Numbered from the stretch's first letter, positions 1 through 5,746 are shown. The stretch: DNA of 9,112 nucleotides from Candidatus Peribacteraceae bacterium (GCA_028717505.1 JAQUNQ010000043.1:1-9112); one strand, 5' to 3'. Translations and numbers: made by a program. The notes: a model not told the origin generated them from the sequence alone.

Positions 1-1320
1 CCGCGAACGGAGTGCGACGAGGAGACGATAGAGGAGATCCGCGGCTTCCTCCGTGGCTCGCCCATCAGCCGCCCTATCCGCTTCGGGAAGCGCTTCGAGA
101 AGCTCGATGAATTCCTCCATGCACTTTCCCACACAGAATTCCGTCCCCTTCTGCAGAGCACGAAAGGTTCCCGAAGAGGAGTCGCCCGCCTGGGCCCTCT
201 CCCGAACGGTACGGGCAAGCTCCAGAAGCACGTCTGCCAGCGATTCCCAACGGTCCCGCTCGATACCGGTTTCCACCGTTGTCCCCCTCTCAATAAGTTC
301 AAAAGGCAGGACGCGCAGGACTTCCGATTGATCCGTCGAAAGCTCCACATTCAACGTCTCACTGACACTCAAATCCCGCGCACCTCGACAGAGGAGTTCC
401 GCGCGCATGGCATTCTTGCGATCGATGGGGACATAGATCTCTAGCGCACTCCACGGCGCACCATCGGGAACGAGGACTTGCGCAGCGGTGGGGCCGCGGA
501 GGCCGAGATCTCGGAATCGGTCTGCCTGAGCCGTCGGCACATTGAACGCAAGAGCCACATAACGATTTGACTGCCGGGCGGATTCCAGAGCGAGCCCGAG
601 CTCGCGGAGTGCATCACGCGTGAAGTCCGTCATCTGCTGCACGCGGGTAGCCGAGAGATCCGTGGAGATGGCGGGAAGGGAGAGATACGGCAGCCGGAGC
701 GCCTCGCCCGAAGGGAAACCCAGTTCCTGACCTGATATCTGCAAGCGACTCTCCCGGGCGGTCCTGCCGGATTCCACAATCTCGAACGCGGCAACGGGAA
801 GTTCTCCGCGCGATTCGTTAACACGCGTATCTGCCCCCTCAGTTCTACGCACAGAGGCAGAAAGCCCCATTGTCTGCAGGAGACGCCTGAGGAGAAGCGG
901 ATACTTGGTGAAGATCCTCCTCCCCCGGAGATCGGACGGAGCGAGAAGCGGGCGTTCCTCCGGCGCCAGGAACGTGAGAGAGCAAGATCCCACACCCAGC
1001 GAAAGAAGCCGCTGAATGCCGGAGCGCACACCGTATGACTGTGCAATGAGATCCGCTTCCGCCAGGACATCCGCCCCCATCACGATCCCCACGGGACGAT
1101 CTCGCAGGAGTTCCAGTTGCGACGCGAGGGCTTCCGCCCCCTTCACGCCGCGAAACACAAAAGTATCCTGCGCGATTTCGTCCCGCCGGTCGAAGCCGTT
1201 GAGCACGCGGTCATAGCCCGCTTTCACGAGGAGCTCGACGAGACGGTTGCGGGAGGAGCGACTGGGATCCAGCGCAGCCTTCGGAACAAGAACAAGCTGA
1301 CGATTGTCGGCGGTTTCCAT
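1..1320 (-). CDS. hisG-hisE: HisG-HisE fusion: ATP phosphoribosyltransferase / phosphoribosyl-ATP pyrophosphatase (3' end beyond window)
   Basis: The frame is open for 440 codons from ATG at 1320 to the window edge with no stop. Residues 9-225 resemble the HisG catalytic domain: the start LVLVPK, GIVMGAD at 78-84, LGVGSCSLTFLAP at 108-120, and a PRPP-loop-like ESGRT at 183-187. Residues 252-321 resemble the HisG C-terminal ACT-like domain (RYVALAFNVP, LRGPT, GARDLSVSE), so this is the long, histidine-regulated form. Residues 361-440 resemble HisE, with the metal-binding pattern E402-E403-x-x-E406 and, after 18 residues, E425-x-x-D428 in EEAADLLY. HisG joins PRPP to ATP, and HisE hydrolyses the product to PR-AMP; both act in the cytosol. 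Usual HisG motifs are altered: PKGRL reads PKAAL, and the Asp of DLVETGTT is Glu. HisE is normally separate or fused to HisI, so this fusion is unusual. The start lacks a Shine-Dalgarno and sits 5 bases after a terminator U-tract. The HisE end is very likely; HisG is divergent but supported along its length. Confidence 0.85.
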   Translation of the reverse strand, partial: METADNRQLVLVPKAALDPSRSSRNRLVELLVKAGYDRVLNGFDRRDEIAQDTFVFRGVKGAEALASQLELLRDRPVGIVMGADVLAEADLIAQSYGVRSGIQRLLSLGVGSCSLTFLAPEERPLLAPSDLRGRRIFTKYPLLLRRLLQTMGLSASVRRTEGADTRVNESRGELPVAAFEIVESGRTARESRLQISGQELGFPSGEALRLPYLSLPAISTDLSATRVQQMTDFTRDALRELGLALESARQSNRYVALAFNVPTAQADRFRDLGLRGPTAAQVLVPDGAPWSALEIYVPIDRKNAMRAELLCRGARDLSVSETLNVELSTDQSEVLRVLPFELIERGTTVETGIERDRWESLADVLLELARTVRERAQAGDSSSGTFRALQKGTEFCVGKCMEEFIELLEALPEADRAADGRATEEAADLLYRLLVALRSR

Positions 1321-1370
1321 AAAAAGAAGGAGAAAAAAAATAAATAAAAACCCTCCTCGCGTGAGGAGGG
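1321..1370 (-). terminator. Intrinsic terminator between the yerC-like gene and hisG-hisE
   Basis: Read on the minus strand, an 8-bp perfect GC-rich stem (CCCTCCTC/GAGGAGGG, 4-base loop, 1351-1370) is followed directly by a long T-rich tract (1321-1350). This is a textbook rho-independent terminator. It starts 18 bases after the yerC-like stop codon, and the tract ends 5 bases before the hisG-hisE ATG. It therefore ends the repressor transcript and may also act as a leader attenuator for hisG-hisE. On the plus strand the stem is not followed by T's. Confidence 0.85.
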
Positions 1371-1388
1371 GACGAAGTCGAAGGTCAG

Positions 1389-1751
1389 CTACCGCGAGCG
1401 CATCGACGCCATCCTCTCCCCGCGGAGAGCAGAGGAATGGTGATGCCGTTCTTTCCGAATCCCCAAGACAGCCCGATAGCCGGACCCGTTCTCCAAGAAT
1501 TTGGCCACGCGCGTGACGGTGGCCGTGCTCGCACCCGTCTTCATGGAGACTTCCCGGTAACTCCGACCCTGAACAAGTTCACGTGCCACTTCCAAGCGCT
1601 CACTCCATGCCTGAAGCTCGCTCAACGTCCCGATGTCACGAAGGAACGCCGCCATGTTCGACTCGGACTTCAGGGAGACCAGTGCCCTGCAGAGTGATCG
1701 CAGCCACGGCTCATTTCTCCAACTGCCCTCGGTGAAGCGTCTCTTTCCCAT
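1389..1751 (-). CDS. yerC: TrpR/YerC-family transcriptional repressor, probable histidine regulator
   Basis: This 120-residue protein belongs to the TrpR superfamily, YerC/YecD branch. The all-helical core spans about residues 15-96. The helix-turn-helix region around 50-84 carries the family signature RLEVARELVQGRSYREV and TGASTATVTRV, very like B. subtilis YerC. A basic, His/Arg-rich tail (about 98-120) follows. I chose ATG at 1751. An upstream in-frame TTG at 1787 would add 12 residues, but that TTG is part of a -35 box, and the predicted transcript begins almost at 1751. No Shine-Dalgarno is present, so leaderless translation is likely. The gene is followed by a strong terminator and then by hisG-hisE. 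TrpR-family YerC proteins have been proposed from comparative genomics, as I recall, to be histidine-biosynthesis regulators (HisR) in Firmicutes, and the neighbourhood fits that. The ligand (histidine, or something else) cannot be read from sequence. Family assignment is firm; the histidine role is inferred. Confidence 0.88.
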   Translation of the reverse strand: MGKRRFTEGSWRNEPWLRSLCRALVSLKSESNMAAFLRDIGTLSELQAWSERLEVARELVQGRSYREVSMKTGASTATVTRVAKFLENGSGYRAVLGIRKERHHHSSALRGERMASMRSR

Positions 1752-1758
1752 TGAGCCC

Positions 1759-1787
1759 AGATTAGAGGATGGTTTCTGTATTGTCAA
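1759..1787 (-). promoter_or_regulatory. Sigma70-type promoter of the yerC-like gene, giving a leaderless mRNA
   Basis: On the minus strand, a perfect -35 TTGACA (1787-1782) is followed by a 17-base spacer and TAATCT (1764-1759). The latter matches TATAAT at the three most conserved positions. Only 7 bases separate the -10 box from the ATG at 1751, so transcription should start at or within a base or two of the start codon. TCTAAT, two bases earlier, is an alternative -10 with a better match but a short 15-base spacer. Confidence 0.7.
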
Positions 1788-1808
1788 TGTATTATCACGT
1801 TAATACAG
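1776..1808. promoter_or_regulatory. Probable autoregulatory operator with three half-sites
   Basis: A perfect inverted repeat, TGTATTA-N6-TAATACA (1788-1807), has the size and symmetry of a repressor operator. A further TGTATT lies at 1777-1782, exactly 11 bases (one helical turn) from the one at 1788. The -35 box of the yerC-like promoter lies between half-sites, so a bound repressor should block RNA polymerase. The obvious candidate ligand is the TrpR-family protein encoded immediately downstream. The site does not resemble the CTAG-type operator of enterobacterial TrpR. Confidence 0.65.
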
Positions 1809-1892
1809 CAAATGGGCAATGATGGGCACAAAACCCTTTATCTGCCCACCAACACCACCTCCTCGTCCACCACTCTTCCAACAAGACGCAGA

Positions 1893-1918
1893 GTGCCCCG
1901 AGCGCAGCCGAGGGGCAC
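1893..1918. repeat. Palindromic repeat, copy 1 (overlaps the end of the open ribD frame)
   Basis: Perfect 7-bp arms (GTGCCCC/GGGGCAC) flank a 12-base loop. The core shares the pattern CCYGAGYRCAGYCGARGG with the copy after fusA, and within the shared 23 bases every difference is a transition. It resembles short palindromic intergenic repeats of the CCTGAG...CAGTCGAAGG type that occur scattered in many bacterial genomes. Confidence 0.65.
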
Positions 1919-1924
1919 CCCCCA

Positions 1925-2908
1925 TCATCCATCTCCCATGAGAATGACCTCTTCATCTATCGCTCCTTCTTCCCGGAAGCTCTGCCACGTCTTCGCACCA
2001 CCCTCCACGAGCACCGACGCAATGCCGTGGAAACCGTCCGTGGGAGTCATGAGCACCCTCCACAGTGCAGAATAGTCAAAGCGGCGATCAAGGAGGGGCA
2101 CCTCAAGAACCTGCACCCCCCTTCCCCTGAGTTGCCGGCATTTCGCGCTTTCCGCCTCCGGTCCAACAATCACTACCGTACCGGCAGCCAACGCGCCACT
2201 GATGATGCGTGCTCCGGGAGGGATGCGGCAATGCGGATCCAACACGATCCGAAGTGGCGAAGGCAATGCCCGATCAGAGCGGACGGTCAGTAGAGGATCG
2301 TCCGTGATGACGGTCTGCACACCTACCAGAATGGCATCGTGGCGGCCCCGGAGCCACTCGTGGGCCCAGCGATCCTGCGAAGCAGACGTTATTTTCAGTG
2401 AAGCCCCACCGGGAGCCGCGATCTCTCCGTCTCTCAACTGTGCGCGCTTCAGCGTCACCCACAGGCGCGACTTCGTATGGAGCGAGACGAAGCCGCGGTT
2501 CATCCACTCGCACCGCGCACGCTCGAAAGGGCCGATGCATTCGACTTGAGCCCTGCGCAGAGCCTCGATCCCCTTCCCCGCCATCTGTGCATTGGGGTCA
2601 ATCATTCCGTACACCACCCGCTTCACCCCCCGCTCCTGCAATATCTCCGTGCAGGGCGGCGTCTTGCCACGATGGCAGCAGGGTTCCAGATTCACATAGA
2701 GAACATCCTCCGGATCGACGTCTCCATGGTACCCATCAAGGAGCACCCGCTCCGCATGGGGGAGCCCGAAGCCTGCGTGCCATCCCTCCGCGATGACTTC
2801 TCCCCGCCGCACCAGCACCGCCCCCACGAGCGGGTTCGTGCCGACTTTGCCTCTCCCCCGCTCCGCGAGAGCGAGGCAGCGATGCATGAAACGAGGTTCA
2901 ACGTGCAT
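1925..2908 (-). CDS. ribD: RibD: diaminohydroxyphosphoribosylaminopyrimidine deaminase / 5-amino-6-(5-phosphoribosylamino)uracil reductase, early stop
   Basis: This bifunctional riboflavin enzyme deaminates the pyrimidine product of GTP cyclohydrolase II and then reduces its ribosyl chain with NADPH. The N-terminal deaminase domain (about 1-135) has the substrate region GTNPLVGAVLV, the catalytic HAE (H51, E53) and the zinc cysteines C77 and C86 in LEPCC-x5-PPC. The reductase domain (about 145-327) has SLKITSASQDR, RHDAILVGVQTVITDDPLLTVR, PLRIVLD and VLVEGGAKT. I chose ATG at 2908 (MHVEPRFMHRCLALAERG), because the family begins a few residues before FMRRALxLA. The upstream TTG at 2947 lies in a hairpin tail, and no Shine-Dalgarno is visible. 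The protein is 327 residues and ends soon after DEEVILMGDG, missing the usual final strand. The same frame stays open for 28 more codons after the TGA (to TAA at 1838-1840) and ends LRLVGRVVDEEVVLVGR, which looks like that strand. No other rib gene is in the window. Confidence 0.9.
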   Translation of the reverse strand: MHVEPRFMHRCLALAERGRGKVGTNPLVGAVLVRRGEVIAEGWHAGFGLPHAERVLLDGYHGDVDPEDVLYVNLEPCCHRGKTPPCTEILQERGVKRVVYGMIDPNAQMAGKGIEALRRAQVECIGPFERARCEWMNRGFVSLHTKSRLWVTLKRAQLRDGEIAAPGGASLKITSASQDRWAHEWLRGRHDAILVGVQTVITDDPLLTVRSDRALPSPLRIVLDPHCRIPPGARIISGALAAGTVVIVGPEAESAKCRQLRGRGVQVLEVPLLDRRFDYSALWRVLMTPTDGFHGIASVLVEGGAKTWQSFREEGAIDEEVILMGDG

Positions 2909-2940
2909 GTCGCAAGTGTGGCACACGGTGAAATGATCGC

Positions 2941-2979
2941 AAAGCAACCCTGCACCGAATCAGCGTGACCGGTGCAGGG
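2941..2979 (-). terminator. Terminator-like hairpin between the membrane-protein gene and ribD
   Basis: On the minus strand a perfect 10-bp stem (CCCTGCACCG/CGGTGCAGGG, 2948-2979) with a 12-base loop is followed by TTGCTTT. The stem is strong but the T-tract is short and interrupted, so termination may be partial and let some transcription continue into ribD. No convincing promoter is seen between it and the ribD start. Confidence 0.5.
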
Positions 2980-3011
2980 GCGGCGATTTGCTCTTTCTTC
3001 GTCCTCCGGGT

Positions 3012-3239
3012 CTAGAGGACGGCGGCGATCCCGAACCCCGCGAACATGCAGAGTCCGTAACCGAGCGAGGGGAGCCACTTCATCCCCGAGAGACCCATGC
3101 CTCCAAGGACGGAGAGGACGATCACCCCCACGAAATCCGGTCGCGGGATGGGGCAGGAGACCGCAATCGGCCACCATACCCTTCCGAACCCGAATCCGAA
3201 CGTCCCGGCCGCGATCACCATCGCAAGAACCTTCCACAT
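3012..3239 (-). CDS. Small hydrophobic membrane protein, function unknown
   Basis: This 75-residue protein is dominated by hydrophobic, Gly-rich stretches. Likely membrane spans are about 3-22 (VLAMVIAAGTFGFGFGRVWW), 36-52 (FVGVIVLSVLGGMGLSG) and 58-75, which runs to the very C-terminus. A short polar link containing CPIPRPD joins the first two. I do not recognise the family. It is the only gene here with a visible Shine-Dalgarno (AAGGGAG at 3248-3254, 8 bases before the ATG), and a good promoter lies about 85 bases upstream. It ends in TAG and is followed by a hairpin before ribD. Coding status rests on these signals plus its membrane-like composition. A small channel, holin-like or transporter subunit role would be speculation. 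Confidence 0.65.
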   Translation of the reverse strand: MWKVLAMVIAAGTFGFGFGRVWWPIAVSCPIPRPDFVGVIVLSVLGGMGLSGMKWLPSLGYGLCMFAGFGIAAVL

Positions 3240-3300
3240 ACTTCACACTCCCTTCCTTCATTGGAAGACCTCGACCTCCCATTCATGGGAAAGAGCCGTC

Positions 3301-3313
3301 TCACACCGTGTGA
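3301..3313. promoter_or_regulatory. Palindrome at the start of the membrane-protein transcript
   Basis: Perfect inverted repeat TCACAC-C-GTGTGA, lying just downstream of the predicted start site (around 3318) of the membrane-protein promoter. Its position suits an operator or a short 5' RNA stem. No candidate regulator is identified. Confidence 0.35.
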
Positions 3314-3324
3314 AACTAAATACC

Positions 3325-3354
3325 ATTATTAGAATACTTTTGTTCTTTTGTCAA
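3325..3354 (-). promoter_or_regulatory. Sigma70-type promoter for the small membrane protein (and possibly ribD)
   Basis: Minus-strand TTGACA (3354-3349, perfect -35), an 18-base spacer, and AATAAT (3330-3325, five of six matches to TATAAT). The surrounding DNA is strikingly AT-rich for this window. Predicted leader length to the ATG at 3239 is about 80 bases. Confidence 0.75.
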
Positions 3355-3390
3355 TTATATTATGTTCATGGAAGAATAGCCACAGGGATG

Positions 3391-3448
3391 AAAAAACCGT
3401 GCCGAAGCATTGGGCCTCGCCTGTCCTGAGTACAGTCGAAGGACGGGC
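3391..3448 (-). terminator. Possible fusA terminator
   Basis: Downstream of the fusA stop, a 9-bp stem with one mismatch (3419-3448, formed by the palindromic repeat) is followed by a tiny TGC-TTCG-GCA hairpin and then a run of six T's (3391-3396). The T-run is well separated from the main stem, so this is not a textbook terminator. It is still the only candidate to end the rpoC-rpsL-rpsG-fusA transcript in this gap. Confidence 0.4.
3419..3448. repeat. Palindromic repeat, copy 2 (after fusA)
   Basis: Inverted repeat whose arms GCCTGTCCT and AGGACGGGC flank a 12-base loop of the pattern GAGYRCAGYCGA. The core matches the copy at 1893-1918 with only transition differences, including compensatory changes in the stem. 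It starts 25 bases after the fusA stop codon. Confidence 0.65.
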
Positions 3449-3473
3449 CAAATGCCAGCCATCCGGCGCTTGT

Positions 3474-5576
3474 CTATCGCTTCGAGACGCCTCCGCGCTT
3501 ACTGATGATCTCGGCTGCGACGTTGCTCGGCACCTTGGCGTAGTGCGACGTCTCCATGGAGTAGCTGGCGCGGCCCTGCGTGAGCGAGCGGAGCTCGGTC
3601 GCGTAGCCGAACATGGAAGCCAGCGGCACGTTCACGGTGATGGTCTTCGCTGTCCCGCGATCGCCCGTCCCCTGGATGATGCCGCGCCGCGCATTCAGGT
3701 CGCCCATCACGTCGCCGAGGAATTCCTCCGGCGTCACGACCTCGACCTTCATGATCGGCTCGAGGATGACCGGATCGGCTTTCTTGGCTGCCGCCTGGAA
3801 CCCGATGGATGCCGCGAGCTTGAAGGCCATCTCGGAGGAGTCCACGTCGTGATAGGAACCGTCGAAGAGCTCCACCATCACGTCCACGACGGGGTAGCCC
3901 GCCTGAATGCCGCGGCTCATGCCCTCCTGGAAACCCTTGTCGCACGGGGAGATGAATTCGCGGGGAATCCTCCCTCCCACTACCTTGTTCACGAACTCGT
4001 ACCCCTTGCCCGGCTCCTGCGGAATGATGCGGAAGATGACGTGTCCGTACTGGCCGCGGCCGCCTGTCTGTTTGATGTACTTCTCCTCGTGTTCCACCTC
4101 CTTCTGGATCGTCTCGCGGTAGGCCACCTGCGGCCGGCCGACGTTCGTCTCCACCTTAAACTCGCGGCGCATGCGGTCGACGATGATGTCGAGGTGCAGC
4201 TCGCCCATACCCTCGATGATGGTCTGGCTCGTCTCGTCGTCGGTGTGCGCGCGGAAGGTCGGGTCCTCCTCGGAGAGCTTCTGGAGAGCCACGCCCATCT
4301 TCTCCTGATCGGCCTTCGTCTTCGGCTCCACCGCCACAGAGATGACCGGCTCCGCGAACGTGATGGCCTCGAGACGAATCTGCCTGCTATCCTCGCAGAG
4401 GGTATCCCCCGTGCGCGTATCCTTGAGTCCGATGACTGCAGCGATATCCCCGGCCTCCACTTCCGTAATCTCCGAACGATTATTGGCATGCATGCGCACG
4501 ATGCGCCCGATGCGCTCCTTGGAGCCGTTACGTGTATTGATGAGGTAGGTCCCGGACTTCATGATGCCGGAGTACACGCGAACGAACGTGAGCTTCCCCA
4601 CGAAAGGATCCGTTGCGATCTTGAAGGCAAGGGCTGCGAGTGGCTCGCTGTTCTCGGGCTTGCGCTCCTCCTCCTTGTCCGTATCGGGATCGGTGCCCTT
4701 CGCGGGCGGGAGATCCAGCGGGGAGGGCAGGTACGCCACCACCGCGTCGAGGACCAGCTGCACGCCCATATTCTTGAGCGAGGAACCGCAGAGGACGGGA
4801 TAGATCTTGTTCTTCACCGTCCCGATGCGCAGCCCCTTCACGATCTGCTCATCCGTGAGGGCGTTGTTCTTCAGATACTCATCGAGGAGATCATCGTCAC
4901 ACTCGGCCACCTTCTCCATGAGGACGGCACGGTACTCACTCACCTCGTCGTTCAAATCCTCGGGAATGGGAATCTCCGAGACTTTCTCCCCATGCTCCCC
5001 CTCGAATTTGTAGGCCTTCTTCGCGACGATATCCACGATGCCCGTGAAGTCCGCCTCCGCGCCGATGGGCAGCTGGATCGCCACGGCCTGCTTGCTCAGA
5101 CGATCGTGGATGCTCCCGAGGGACATGTAGAAATCACCGCCGGTCTTGTCCATCTTGTTCACGAAAGCGAGGCGCGGCACGCCGTACTTGTCCGCCTGCC
5201 GCCACACGGTCTCGCTCTGCGGCTCCACGCCCTGCGAACCGTCGAACACCACCACGCCGCCGTCGAGGACCCGGAGGCTGCGCTCCACCTCCGCGGTGAA
5301 GTCCACGTGTCCCGGAGTATCAATGATGTTGATGATGCAATCGATCTCCTTTCCTTCCGCATTCTTCGCCTTCCAGTGACACTGCGTGGCCGCGGAGGTG
5401 ATGGTGATGCCGCGCTCCCGCTCCTGCTCCATCCAGTCCATGGTGGCCTCCCCCTCGTGGACCTCACCGAGCTTGTAGTTCTTCCCCGTGTAGAAGAGGA
5501 TGCGCTCGGACGTCGTCGTCTTGCCGGCGTCGATGTGCGCGATAATACCGATATTACGGAGATTCTTGAGTTCCAT
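3474..5576 (-). CDS. fusA: Elongation factor G
   Basis: EF-G is the ribosomal translocase GTPase and also helps ribosome recycling. At 700 residues it has the normal length (about 704 in E. coli). The G domain shows G1 AHIDAGKTT (13-21), G2 RGITI (55-59), G3 DTPGH (86-90), G4 NKMD (140-143) and a G5-like GSSLKN. Domain II follows with KIATDPFVGKLTFVRVYSG. Domain IV shows QTGGRGQYGHV, the conserved stretch near the tip that enters the decoding site. Domain V has PEEFLGDVMGDLNARRG. ATG at 5576 (MELKNLRNIG) is chosen because EF-G starts here by homology; the frame extends 44 codons further upstream without similarity. There is no Shine-Dalgarno. A promoter and a hairpin-rich leader precede it, so it may be expressed partly on its own, apart from rpsL-rpsG. 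Confidence 0.98.
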   Translation of the reverse strand: MELKNLRNIGIIAHIDAGKTTTSERILFYTGKNYKLGEVHEGEATMDWMEQERERGITITSAATQCHWKAKNAEGKEIDCIINIIDTPGHVDFTAEVERSLRVLDGGVVVFDGSQGVEPQSETVWRQADKYGVPRLAFVNKMDKTGGDFYMSLGSIHDRLSKQAVAIQLPIGAEADFTGIVDIVAKKAYKFEGEHGEKVSEIPIPEDLNDEVSEYRAVLMEKVAECDDDLLDEYLKNNALTDEQIVKGLRIGTVKNKIYPVLCGSSLKNMGVQLVLDAVVAYLPSPLDLPPAKGTDPDTDKEEERKPENSEPLAALAFKIATDPFVGKLTFVRVYSGIMKSGTYLINTRNGSKERIGRIVRMHANNRSEITEVEAGDIAAVIGLKDTRTGDTLCEDSRQIRLEAITFAEPVISVAVEPKTKADQEKMGVALQKLSEEDPTFRAHTDDETSQTIIEGMGELHLDIIVDRMRREFKVETNVGRPQVAYRETIQKEVEHEEKYIKQTGGRGQYGHVIFRIIPQEPGKGYEFVNKVVGGRIPREFISPCDKGFQEGMSRGIQAGYPVVDVMVELFDGSYHDVDSSEMAFKLAASIGFQAAAKKADPVILEPIMKVEVVTPEEFLGDVMGDLNARRGIIQGTGDRGTAKTITVNVPLASMFGYATELRSLTQGRASYSMETSHYAKVPSNVAAEIISKRGGVSKR

Positions 5577-5613
5577 GGAATAAAATGGAAGGGGACAGAG
5601 GATTTTGAGAAAG

Positions 5614-5643
5614 CTGCATCCAGCAGTCGGATGCAGTGCATCC
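5614..5643 (-). promoter_or_regulatory. fusA leader with mutually exclusive hairpins
   Basis: Three 7-base segments alternate in the fusA leader: GGATGCA (5643-5637), TGCATCC (5635-5629) and GGATGCA (5621-5615). The middle one can pair with the first (6-bp stem, 3-base loop) or with the last (8-bp stem CTGCATCC/GGATGCAG, 7-base loop), but not with both. This geometry is typical of a switchable leader. There is no strong T-tract after either stem, so translational control or mRNA stability is more likely than termination. No known riboswitch class is recognised. Confidence 0.45.
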
Positions 5644-5660
5644 AAAAAACCAGCCCGAAA

Positions 5661-5689
5661 ACTATAGGGAAACGATGCTTTTGACGCAA
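5661..5689 (-). promoter_or_regulatory. Possible internal promoter for fusA
   Basis: Minus-strand TTGCGT (5689-5684, half of the -35 consensus), an ideal 17-base spacer and TATAGT (5666-5661, five of six -10 matches). The predicted start near 5654 gives a leader of about 78 bases that contains the alternative hairpins. It would uncouple fusA from rpsL-rpsG. Confidence 0.5.
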
Positions 5690-5717
5690 TTGTTTTCCGG
5701 GGAAACATACCTCATCC

Positions 5718-5746
5718 CCTGCCCCCTCCCGAAAAGGAGAGGCAGG
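5718..5746. other. Stem-loop in the rpsG-fusA gap
   Basis: CCTGCC (5718-5723) pairs with GGCAGG (5741-5746), with a second inner stem CTCC/GGAG and an A-rich loop. No T-tract follows on either strand, so it is not a standard terminator. It could be an RNA processing or stability element. Confidence 0.35.

Noticed and set aside
630..1070. A 146-codon minus-strand frame in the hisG region
   Set aside because: It is in a different frame from the continuous HisG-HisE reading, is Arg/Ser-rich, and matches no family.
1925..1927. Genome-wide reassignment of TGA to glycine, as in some candidate phyla, to explain the ribD interruption
   Set aside because: rpoC ends naturally at TGA right at its conserved C-terminus, and no other conserved gene here has an in-frame TGA.
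2477..2968. A 163-codon plus-strand frame opposite ribD
   Set aside because: It is antisense to the conserved RibD deaminase domain, with no recognisable motif and no promoter.
3348..5684. A 778-codon open frame on the plus strand, opposite fusA
   Set aside because: It is antisense to an unquestionable EF-G gene and is rich in His, Leu, Asp and Arg, as expected from reading GC-rich codons backwards. It shows no domain, and there is no start signal.
5577..5708. An N-terminal extension of EF-G of 44 residues
   Set aside because: The frame is open, but the residues show no similarity to EF-G, and the stretch contains the predicted promoter and leader hairpins.
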